In this document: in pieces, positions 24,113-30,474 of the stretch | How the letters are laid out: each line of letters opens with the position of its first letter | Position numbering within the stretch: the stretch's first letter is position 1 | Assembly: GCA_018711685.1 (NCBI GenBank) | Contig: DVHZ01000177.1 | Location: 1-41,151 of the forward strand | Direction of reading: 5' to 3' | Length of the DNA stretch: 41,151 nucleotides | Source of the DNA: Candidatus Excrementavichristensenella intestinipullorum | GTDB taxonomy: Bacteria > Bacillota > Clostridia > Christensenellales > Aristaeellaceae | Notes under the pieces: model-generated | Databases searched by the model: none | Seen by the model: only the letters and a program-made list of their open reading frames with translations | What the model was told of the DNA's origin: nothing | Program-made: the position numbers and the translations under genes

Positions 24113-24922
24113 ATGAAGAACAAAATGCCGCGCAAAGCGCTTCGGGCGCTGCTGGCCGTGCTGGTGGCAGGATGCCTGTGCGGAATCGGGTGCGCTTCGG
24201 CCAGCCAGACGGATTGGCGGGCGCTGTCCATCGGCGTTCCCCTGGGCTGGAGCGCCGACCATTTCCTCACCGCCCAGGGCCTGCAGGTCTACCGCTACGA
24301 CATCCCCTCCCAGGGGGTAATCGCCATGCAGTTCGGCTACATCGACGCCCTGGCGGTGGATGATCTGTATGCCCCCTCGGTGATCCAGGAATTTCCCCAG
24401 TTCACCGTCATGGAGGAGCCCATCGGTTCCGACTCCCTGGTGGTTCAGGTGACGCCCACCCGGCAGGACCTGCTGGAGCAGATCAACGCTTTTATCCCCG
24501 AATTCTGGGCCAGCGAGGAAGGGCAGGAGTTGAGCGCCCGGGCCCATGCCCAGGCCTTCACCCCCAACACCGATATTCCCCAGCACGAGGATGGGCCGGT
24601 GATCCGGGTGACCCTGGATACCGGGCTGGGCCATACCCCCTTCGTGTACTACGATTTCGTCACCGATTCCCCCCAGGGGCTGGACGTGGAGTTCATCAAG
24701 CACTTTGCCTGGACCTACGGCTACCGCATCCAGTGGGCGGATAGCGGCTGGACGGCCTGCGCCATGTCCGTATCCAAGGGGCGGGCGGACATATACATCT
24801 GCGCCATCTCCCAGTACTACGTGAAGGAGATGAGCAACACCGGCGCCTGCCTGTGCAGCGATCCCTATTATGACCTGGATCTGGTGCTGCTGATTCCCAA
24901 AGAGGAGGGTGAAGGGACATGA
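24113..24922 (+). CDS. ABC amino-acid-type binding lipoprotein, lobes in reversed order
   Basis: A 269-residue binding protein related to polar amino-acid receptors (SBP_bac_3). Residues 1-21 are a signal peptide ending in the lipobox LVAGC, with Cys21 as the lipidation site. Residues ~36-135 read like the second lobe of such proteins (DWRALSIGVPLGWSADHFL, then GYIDALAVDDLYA, then MEEPIGSDSLVVQV and DLLEQINAFI). Residues ~163-262 read like the first lobe (VIRVTLDTGLGHTPFVYYD, then GLDVEFIKHFAWTYGY, then KGRADIYICAISQ and SDPYYDLDLVLLIP). The order is thus lobe II then lobe I, the reverse of normal. The ATG at 24113 has AAGGGAG upstream; a start at 24056 has no signal. Its TGA overlaps the permease ATG. 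The ligand is unknown. Confidence 0.8.
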   Translation: MKNKMPRKALRALLAVLVAGCLCGIGCASASQTDWRALSIGVPLGWSADHFLTAQGLQVYRYDIPSQGVIAMQFGYIDALAVDDLYAPSVIQEFPQFTVMEEPIGSDSLVVQVTPTRQDLLEQINAFIPEFWASEEGQELSARAHAQAFTPNTDIPQHEDGPVIRVTLDTGLGHTPFVYYDFVTDSPQGLDVEFIKHFAWTYGYRIQWADSGWTACAMSVSKGRADIYICAISQYYVKEMSNTGACLCSDPYYDLDLVLLIPKEEGEGT

Positions 24923-25620
24923 AGATGATGGCCAAGCTAAAAGATACCTTCTACTGGAACCTGGTCTATGAGGACCGCTACCAGCTGATCCTGGAGGGGC
25001 TGAAGATCACCCTGCTGCTCAGCCTTTCCGCCTTCGTGCTGGGCAGCCTGCTGGGCGTATTGTTCTGCATGGCCAAGCGCAGCCGCCACGGCTGGCTCCG
25101 CGTGCCGGTGCGGCTGTTCACCTCCCTGATGACCAAGCTCCCGCCCCTGCTGATGCTGATGATCTTCGCCTATATGATCCTGGTGCAGACCGGGCTGACG
25201 CCGGTGGCCATCGCCATCGTCGCCTTTACCTTGAAGTGCGCCTCTCATTTGTCGGATATGTTCGTGGCGGCGGTGGCCTCCGTGTCCCCGGGAGAGGTGG
25301 AAGCGGCCCGCACCCTGGGCTATTCCAAGTGGCAGGCCTTCCGCCAGGTGGTGCTGCCCCAGGCCTTCCGCCAGGTGCTGCCCCTGTACCGCACCCAGTT
25401 CGTGCTCACCATGCAGGATACCTCGGTGGTCAGCCTGCTGGCCATCCAGGACATGACCCGTTCGGTGAACATCATCACCTCCCGCACCTTGGACCCCATC
25501 CTGGCCCTGGTGCTGGTGGCCATCGTTTACCTGCTGCTGGGCTCGGTGATCACCAAGGTAGCTTTCCCCTCGGACAAGATCAAGCATTTTACCCGTGAGG
25601 AGGGAGAAAAATGTCGCTAA
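24919..25620 (+). CDS. ABC transporter permease, HisM/GlnP type
   Basis: A 233-residue inner-membrane permease of the polar amino-acid uptake family. There are about five hydrophobic segments. The cytoplasmic EAA loop that docks the ATPase is VEAARTLGYSKWQAFRQVVLPQAF (about residues 124-147, described here by its ends VEAARTLGY and LPQAF). The N-terminal YQLILEGLKITLLLS is typical for the family. Only one permease gene is present, so a homodimer is expected. It starts by ATGA overlap with the binding-protein gene and its stop overlaps the ATPase start by 10 bases, so all three are tightly co-expressed. Confidence 0.93.
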   Translation: MKMMAKLKDTFYWNLVYEDRYQLILEGLKITLLLSLSAFVLGSLLGVLFCMAKRSRHGWLRVPVRLFTSLMTKLPPLLMLMIFAYMILVQTGLTPVAIAIVAFTLKCASHLSDMFVAAVASVSPGEVEAARTLGYSKWQAFRQVVLPQAFRQVLPLYRTQFVLTMQDTSVVSLLAIQDMTRSVNIITSRTLDPILALVLVAIVYLLLGSVITKVAFPSDKIKHFTREEGEKCR

Positions 25621-26726
25621 TCCACATCGAAGACCTGGGCAAGAGCTTTGGCGGCAACGTGATCTTCCAGCATGTGAACGTGGATATCGACAAGGGAGAT
25701 TGCATTTGCATCATCGGCCCCTCAGGCTGCGGCAAGAGCACCTTCCTGCGCTGCATGAACCTGTTGGAACAGCCCACTCAAGGTAAAGTCTTCATCGACG
25801 GTGAAGAGCTCACCGCCCGGGGAGCGCCCCTGGACAAGATCCGCCGCAAGATGGGCATGGTCTACCAGACTTTCAACCTGTTCTCCCATAAGACGGTGCT
25901 GGAGAACGTGATGATGGCTCCCATGCAGCTGGGCGGCCTGTCCCGCAAGGAAGCCTACCAGCTGGCCATGGATTGCCTCGCCCAGGTGGGTATGGCCGAA
26001 CGGGCCGACGCCATGCCCAGCCAGCTCTCCGGCGGACAAAAGCAGCGCGCCGCCATCGCCCGCTGCGTCGCCATGAAGCCCCAGATCATCCTGTTCGACG
26101 AACCCACCTCCGCCCTGGACCCCACCATGGTGGACGAGGTGCTGGCGGTCATCCGCCGCCTGGTGAACCGCGGCATGACCTGCGTCATCGTCACCCATGA
26201 GATGAACTTCGCCAAGGCCATCAGCTCCCGCATCATCTACATGGACGAAAAGGGCATCTACGAGATGGGCCCGCCCTCCCAGATTTTCGGCGCACCTCAG
26301 CGGCAGAAGACCCGCGCCTTCATCCAGCGCCTGAAGGTATTCCGCCACGTCATCACCCAGCCCGATTTCGACATCTATGCCCTCAATTCCGGCGTGGTGG
26401 ATTTTTGCCGCAAACAGTTCGCCAGCGAAAAGCAGATTTACCGCATCCAGTTGGCCCTGGAGGAATTGCTCACCCACCTGGTGTTGCCCCAGGTCAACGA
26501 AAAGCAGATGGAGGTGGAGGTGCTGGTGGAATACGACGCCAAGAACGGCGACCTATTCCTGTGCGTTTCCGGCTACGAGGCCCTGGTCTTCACCGAGGAC
26601 AAGGAATACCATCTGCCCATGCTCATGCTAAAAGCCCTGTGCTCTCACTGCGAACAGCAGCCCCACAGCGTGCGCCTCACCCTGAGCAAGGCAGGCCGCC
26701 TAAGCCCCCGCCCCCAGCAGCAGTAA
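25611..26726 (+). CDS. ABC ATPase fused to a degenerate RsbW/HATPase-like domain
   Basis: A 371-residue protein. Residues 1-240 are a normal polar amino-acid ABC ATPase: Walker A GPSGCGKS (36-43), Q-loop Gln86, LSGGQ (139-143), Walker B IILFDEPTS (about 159-167) and switch His196. Typical partners end near 245. Here about 130 extra residues follow. They resemble the anti-sigma-factor kinase (HATPase_c_2) fold: QIYRIQLALEELLTHLV (about 275-291) matches the N-box helix, EVEVLVEYDAKNGDLFLCVSG the beta sheet, and PMLMLKALCSHCEQ...VRLTLSK the C-terminal helix and strand. The N-box Asn is replaced by His289, and the Asp-x-Gly of the G1 box is not evident, so ATP binding there is doubtful. GAGGGAG precedes the ATG. 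Confidence 0.85.
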   Translation: MSLIHIEDLGKSFGGNVIFQHVNVDIDKGDCICIIGPSGCGKSTFLRCMNLLEQPTQGKVFIDGEELTARGAPLDKIRRKMGMVYQTFNLFSHKTVLENVMMAPMQLGGLSRKEAYQLAMDCLAQVGMAERADAMPSQLSGGQKQRAAIARCVAMKPQIILFDEPTSALDPTMVDEVLAVIRRLVNRGMTCVIVTHEMNFAKAISSRIIYMDEKGIYEMGPPSQIFGAPQRQKTRAFIQRLKVFRHVITQPDFDIYALNSGVVDFCRKQFASEKQIYRIQLALEELLTHLVLPQVNEKQMEVEVLVEYDAKNGDLFLCVSGYEALVFTEDKEYHLPMLMLKALCSHCEQQPHSVRLTLSKAGRLSPRPQQQ

Positions 26727-26730
26727 CCCT

Positions 26731-26770
26731 CCGCGCCCCCGGCTCTGGCCTGGGGCGCGGCTCTTTTTTC
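26731..26770 (+). terminator. Terminator of the ABC operon
   Basis: CCGCGCCCC (26731-26739) pairs with GGGGCGCGG (26752-26760), followed by CTCTTTTTTC. It lies directly after the ATPase stop. Confidence 0.85.
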
Positions 26771-26795
26771 TCCCTCAATGTATCCCCAGCTTTTT

Positions 26796-26972
26796 CTACT
26801 CCCCCGCAATCATCTTGCGCCCCCGCGCCGCCTCCGCCTGAGCCGCCGGAACGGGCGAAGGGACCTGGGCGTATGTCCTGGGGATGGCGAAGGTATCCAG
26901 CAGGGTGTACAGGGCAAAGGAAGCCGACAGCACGCCATATGCCACAGCCCCGACGTATCGCTTTTGTCTCAT
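26796..26972 (-). pseudogene. N-terminal remnant of a phosphodiester-glycosidase-like gene
   Basis: A 58-residue frame with an excellent ribosome site (GAGGAG, 6 bases before the ATG at 26972). It encodes MRQKRYVGAVAYGVLSASFA, then LYTLLDTFAIPRTYAQV, and stops shortly after an Ala-rich stretch. The hydrophobic segment followed by LLDTF.IPR.Y resembles, from memory, the start of NAGPA-type (phosphodiester glycosidase, exopolysaccharide-linked) proteins, which are about 300 residues longer. The rest of such a gene is missing, so this looks like a truncated gene. It could also be a real small membrane protein. Confidence 0.5.
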
Positions 26973-27249
26973 GGTCAGCTCCTCTCATTTCATTTTCCCG
27001 CCCCGGAATCCCCGGCGGCGTTCCATCTCTTTCCAGCATCATAGCGCCCCAACGCTTCCCGTCAAGACCGGCCCTTTTCCCTTCTGCCGGGGCATTGCCG
27101 TGCAGCGCCATGAAGGCTCTACAATTCCACAGCCTATGGCGCAAACATTCCTTGTGTATTTTTCTCGCGTTCTGGTTTTGCGCGTTTGGCATACCCTCTC
27201 ATTTTTCGCGCAGCCTGTAAAACAGGTCTTTTGCGCCAGGCAGAACGCG
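26973..27249. other. Noncoding stretch with inverted repeats
   Basis: No gene seen. CGCGTTCTG (27166-27174) and CAGAACGCG (27241-27249) form a 9-bp inverted repeat enclosing a small hairpin, CCTGT/ACAGG (27213-27217 with 27221-27225), that is followed by TCTTTT. The segment could be a decayed element end or a small structured RNA. Confidence 0.4.
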
Positions 27250-27285
27250 AAAGCCCGTTCTGACGATTAAGCCAGAACGGGCTTT
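27250..27285. terminator. Two-way terminator after the flavoprotein remnant
   Basis: A perfect 13-bp stem, AAAGCCCGTTCTG (27250-27262) with CAGAACGGGCTTT (27273-27285), 10-base loop. It lies about 80 bases after the remnant's stop on the minus strand. Confidence 0.75.
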
Positions 27286-27367
27286 CCTTACAAACGCCTG
27301 GAAGGTGTCGCGCAGCTTTTCACCCCACAATTGGCGCACCCAGCACGTTCACCGCGTTTGCCGGCTA

Positions 27368-27757
27368 TTATGCCTTGCCCAGCAGATACAGCGCCAAGTG
27401 GCGGCCAAAGGCCAAAGCGCTGATGCCGCTGGAACCGCAGCAGACTTCGCCTGCGGCGTACAGTCCCTCTATCGGGGTGCCGTCTTCGCGGAGCACTTCG
27501 TCGTTTTCGCCGGTCACCAAGCCGCCGATGGTGATATGGGCGGTAGGCGCGGAAGCGCTCGCATAGAAGGGCGGAGTTACGATCAGATCCTCTTCGCTGT
27601 AAATCACGCGGCCAAACTCATCCTCCAGCGTCTTGCAGGATTCATTGTGTTTGGCCACCGTTTCCGCCAGCGCCTGGGGATCCGCGCCAAACTGCTGAGC
27701 CAGTTCCTCGATGGTATCGGCCCTAAAGATGACGCCGCTGGCAATCTTCTCTTCCAT
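27368..27757 (-). pseudogene. C-terminal remnant of an FAD-dependent fumarate reductase-like flavoprotein
   Basis: A 129-residue frame that matches the last quarter of flavocytochrome c/fumarate-reductase type (FAD_binding_2) proteins: MEEKIASGVIFRADTIEEL, then APTAHITIGGLVTGENDEVL, then GTPIEGLYAAGEVCCGSSG, which includes the FAD-binding GLYAAGE motif. Complete proteins are over 450 residues and have an N-terminal FAD-binding GxGxxG and catalytic residues, all absent here. The frame is open a few codons before the ATG, but similarity stops there. No proper ribosome site is present. It is a truncated gene, cut near 27760-27840, next to the recombinase module. Confidence 0.75.
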
Positions 27758-27840
27758 ATTCCGATGCCGCTCTCCATGGACCTTGGGAAAAGCGCATAAA
27801 GCGCACCGGATGTGGGAATAATCACCAGGAGGTGACGCCG

Positions 27841-28011
27841 ATGATGTCCAGACTGGACCACGAAAACAAAATCCTGTTCGTCTACGGGACCCGGGAGGAT
27901 ACCCAGGCCCATCCGGTCGCGCCCCCTGAGGGGTACAGAACGGTGGTCTTCGAGTACGGCGGCGCGCCGCTGCAGGACTGCCTGCGGCCCCTGCTGCGCA
28001 ACCATCTGTAG
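27841..28011 (+). CDS. 56-residue small protein upstream of the recombinase
   Basis: A small ORF with a near-ideal ribosome site (AGGAGGTG, 6 bases before the first of two ATGs). The sequence runs MMSRLDHENKILFVYGTRED, then GYRTVVFEYGGAPLQDCL, ending RPLLRNHL. A strand-like NKILFVYGT, a polar loop and a C-terminal helix are suggested. No family is recognised. It lies 94 bases before the serine recombinase on the same strand, with the recombinase promoter between them. By position it is a candidate recombination directionality factor or accessory protein; this is inference only. Confidence 0.55.
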   Translation: MMSRLDHENKILFVYGTREDTQAHPVAPPEGYRTVVFEYGGAPLQDCLRPLLRNHL

Positions 28012-28056
28012 GGCGGCTCCCGCCGCCCCCGGCGCCCGGCCAGCTGAACCGGGCGC

Positions 28057-28085
28057 TTGTGATATCCTTCGCGCCGTGCTATAAT
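28057..28085 (+). promoter_or_regulatory. Promoter of the serine recombinase
   Basis: TTGTGA (28057-28062), a 17-bp spacer and TATAAT (28080-28085), about 20 bases before the ATG. The sequence TGATATC at 28060-28066 overlaps the -35 and recurs at the spoVT junction (29835-29841). Confidence 0.7.
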
Positions 28086-28105
28086 GCCTCAAAGGAGTGT
28101 GAGCC

Positions 28106-29881
28106 ATGGCCTCCCCCAAGATTTGCTTCTTCGACGACGAAGCCGCCAGGCGCAACCGCAGGCAGGAGATGCTGCCCGCCGGGTATGCCCGCCTGTCCTT
28201 CGACGAGGACGGACAGAACTTTTGCAGCATCCAAAATCAAGTGGATATCATCAACAAATACTGCCAGGACAGGCTGAATACCCGGCCGGTGGATATCTAC
28301 GTGGACGACGGGGTCTCCGGCTATTCCTTTGAGCGAGACAGCTTTTCCCGGCTGGCCAGCGCCATCGAGCTGGGCCGCTGCAACCTGATCGTGGCCAAGG
28401 ACCTCTCCCGCATCGGCCGGCACAACGCCCTGACCCAGCTGTTCGTGGAGGAATGCGAGCGCTGCGGTATCCGTGTGGTAGCTATCGAGGATTACGATTC
28501 CATCAATCCTTCGGACGAATTGACCCTGGGTATACGCACCTGGAGCAACGAGCGGGCGGTAAAGGACGCCAGCCGCAAGGTACAGGCGGTGGTGGACCAC
28601 AAGCAAAAGTCGGGCACCTGGTTTTGCGCGGCGCCCTACGGCTATACCGTGCTCAGCTATGAGGAGGGCGCCGTGGCGGTGGACCCGCAGGCAGCCGCCG
28701 TGGTTCGCCAAATTTACCAGATGTACGATTCGGGCATGGGCTATAAGGCCATCTGCGTCCGGCTTACCGCTCAGCATGTGCCCACTCCCAGCCAGCATTA
28801 CCAGGCCAAGGCCCTGGAGGCGGGAAAAAAATACAACAAAAAGGTGGGGGACGCTTGGCGGGTCAGCACCGTAGTTTCCATGCTGGCCGATGATTTTTAC
28901 ACTGGAACCTTGCGCACCAACAAGTACGACCGCATGGGGATCAACGGCAAGGACGTGCGCACCCCCAAGGAGCAGCAGCACGTCTTTCCCAACCATCACC
29001 CGCCCATCATCGGCCAGGAGCTGTTCGACCGGGTGCAGGCGCGGCGGGAGGACAAAAAGCGCACCAACGACCGGGGCGTGCGCAAATTCCCCAACATCTA
29101 CAGCGGCCACATCCGCTGCGGCGACTGTGGCTTTCCCATGTACGCCATGCAGCGGCCCAACCTGGCCCCCCAGTACGTTTGCGGCAAATGGTTCAGCTAC
29201 GGTAAGGCCTTTTGCACCACCCATACCGTGAAAACCGCCGTGCTAGACAAGATCGTGCTAGACTATTTATCCCTCATCCGGGAACGGGGCGGCGCGCTGC
29301 TGGAGGCGCTTAACGCCGACGTGCGCAGGCTGGCCGCCGGGGCGGCGGCCAGCGAAGGGCCCCGTCCCCAGGAATTGGCCAAGGAACTGGAGCAAATCCG
29401 CGCTGAAATCCAGGCTATCGAATCCCAGCGGGTGAAGCAGATCCTGCGCAGCCCGGAGCGGGAGGAGCTCATCAATTCCACCTACGATCAGCTCTTGCAG
29501 GACGCCTTGTGCAGGAAAGAGGCGGCGGAATCGCGCCTCCAGTCCGCCGCCGATGCGCAGCATGCCGTCAAGAGCACCGCCAAGCGCCTGCACACCGCCA
29601 TGGACGTCATCTCCCACATCATCGACACCGGCTCCCTGACCCGCGGCGACATCGCCGCCCTGTTGGACACCATCACCGTCTACCAGGACGGGCGCATCGC
29701 CATCAAGCTCAACGCCGATTTGAGCGCCTTGGAGCTCGGCGGCGGCCCGGTTTCCGACAAGCCTCGAAACAACAAAGAGCGCCGGTATCGCGTCGTCGCC
29801 GATACCAGCGCCCCTCCAGGCGGTCCGCTGTCAATGATATCTCCAACGGGTCTCCCTCCCGAATACGCAGCGTTCGCCTGA
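28106..29881 (+). CDS. Large serine recombinase
   Basis: A 591-residue site-specific integrase of the large serine recombinase family. After an unusual 25-residue N-terminal extension comes the resolvase domain with catalytic Ser31 in YARLSFDED and AKDLSRIGRHN (around 99-109). The recombinase domain spans ~175-300 (for example YGYTVLS, and RVSTVVSMLADDFYTGTL). A zinc ribbon starts with C338-GDC and ends near CTTHTV, followed by a coiled-coil region (~390-490) and the usual C-terminal ITVYQDGRIAIKLN. The last ~15 residues (after residue ~576) are encoded by DNA that is antisense to spoVT, so the natural C-terminus was probably different. AAAGGAG stands 8 bases before the ATG. No phage or conjugation genes accompany it. 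Confidence 0.93.
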   Translation: MASPKICFFDDEAARRNRRQEMLPAGYARLSFDEDGQNFCSIQNQVDIINKYCQDRLNTRPVDIYVDDGVSGYSFERDSFSRLASAIELGRCNLIVAKDLSRIGRHNALTQLFVEECERCGIRVVAIEDYDSINPSDELTLGIRTWSNERAVKDASRKVQAVVDHKQKSGTWFCAAPYGYTVLSYEEGAVAVDPQAAAVVRQIYQMYDSGMGYKAICVRLTAQHVPTPSQHYQAKALEAGKKYNKKVGDAWRVSTVVSMLADDFYTGTLRTNKYDRMGINGKDVRTPKEQQHVFPNHHPPIIGQELFDRVQARREDKKRTNDRGVRKFPNIYSGHIRCGDCGFPMYAMQRPNLAPQYVCGKWFSYGKAFCTTHTVKTAVLDKIVLDYLSLIRERGGALLEALNADVRRLAAGAAASEGPRPQELAKELEQIRAEIQAIESQRVKQILRSPEREELINSTYDQLLQDALCRKEAAESRLQSAADAQHAVKSTAKRLHTAMDVISHIIDTGSLTRGDIAALLDTITVYQDGRIAIKLNADLSALELGGGPVSDKPRNNKERRYRVVADTSAPPGGPLSMISPTGLPPEYAAFA

Positions 29882-29945
29882 TCTCCTTGGGAATGACCAC
29901 CCGGCCCAGCTCGTCTATCCTGCGCACAATGCCTGTCGCTCTCAT
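29709..29945 (-). pseudogene. spoVT: spoVT, truncated after codon 37 and fused to antisense recombinase sequence
   Basis: A 78-residue frame. Residues 1-36 are an almost perfect SpoVT/AbrB N-terminal DNA-binding domain (MRATGIVRRIDELGRVVIPK, then EIRRTLRIREGDPLEI). Normal SpoVT continues with VDR...ILKKYSPI and a GAF-like domain to about 178 residues. Here the sequence changes at about 29835 into the reverse strand of the recombinase 3' end, giving an arginine-rich tail (RWYRRRRDTG ... RRRAPRRSNRR). The ribosome site (GGAAGG) and a sigma-G-like promoter are intact. The missing 3' half is not in the window on either side. It is either a dead gene or a chimeric small DNA-binding protein. Confidence 0.8.
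29835..29841. other. Recombinase/spoVT junction (possible att remnant)
   Basis: TGATATC at the point where similarity to spoVT ends. The same seven bases occur at 28060-28066 just upstream of the recombinase gene. A seven-base match may be chance, but the position at the junction makes it a candidate crossover core. Confidence 0.35.
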
Positions 29946-29960
29946 TTGATCAAACACCTT

Positions 29961-30001
29961 CCAATACAAGGATTGCGCCTCAGCGCCAGGCTTAGTATTG
30001 G
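29961..30001. repeat. Inverted repeat in the spoVT leader
   Basis: CCAATAC (29961-29967) and GTATTGG (29995-30001), with an inner GCCT/AGGC pair in between. It spans from the -10 box to just before the ribosome site, so it could be an autoregulatory site or a leader hairpin. Confidence 0.5.
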
Positions 30002-30021
30002 ATGGGCTGGCAAAATTATGC
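29993..30021 (-). promoter_or_regulatory. Sigma-G-like promoter of spoVT
   Basis: On the minus strand GCATA (30017-30021), a 17-bp spacer and AATACTA (29993-29999). This fits the GHATR-N17-CATnHTA pattern of forespore promoters except for one base; spoVT of Bacillus is a sigma-G gene. The -10 context ATACTAAGCC is identical to that before lonB. Confidence 0.55.
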
Positions 30022-30474
30022 GCCCCGGCCCCATCCCTTTGCCCGCGGCAAGGCCGTCCCGTGGAATTTTTCGCCGGATTCTCCCGTTGAAAAAATGGAA
30101 TCTTTCGCCGCCTCCCCTCGTCTAACCGGCATCCCTCCTCCGCCGGTCCGCAGCGCCTCCAATCCCAAAGACAATCCCTTCCGCTGATTCCGAACCCTTC
30201 CAAATTATGAAAAGGCCGCCCAGACCTCCAGAATTTTCCATTAAGCGGCATCCTGAGCGGCAGCTGGACGGCCGGCTGCAAGCCCGGAAATTACAGCGGC
30301 GCATTCCCTTCACGTGTGCAAAGGACCGCGCCTGTTTCCTGCGCAATGGAACCGCCTCTCATATTCTGCCGCTTCTTCCGCCTTTTTCCATTGCCGTTGC
30401 CCCTTCGCCCCATTCGCGCCCTCAGATACGGTGTCCTCCTAATTGGGGGCTCCGGGGGGCCGTTCCCGCAGCCA
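30022..30474. other. Gap between spoVT promoter and topB
   Basis: About 450 bases with no convincing gene on either strand and no clear topB terminator. Short frames exist but lack family similarity. AGGAGG occurs about 30 bases after the topB stop (minus strand) without a start codon at proper spacing, perhaps the relic of a lost downstream gene. Confidence 0.45.

Noticed and set aside
27841-28066. Missing 3' half of spoVT on the minus strand left of the recombinase
   Set aside because: Reading leftward from TGATATC gives no SpoVT-like sequence (no ILKKYSP or GAF-like segment).
28079-29224. 381-codon minus-strand frame opposite the recombinase
   Set aside because: Antisense shadow; the plus-strand recombinase has all catalytic motifs, a promoter and a ribosome site.
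28106-29881. Complete prophage or conjugative element
   Set aside because: Only the recombinase and one small ORF are present; no capsid, relaxase, replication or conjugation genes lie nearby. topB at 30475 alone is not enough.
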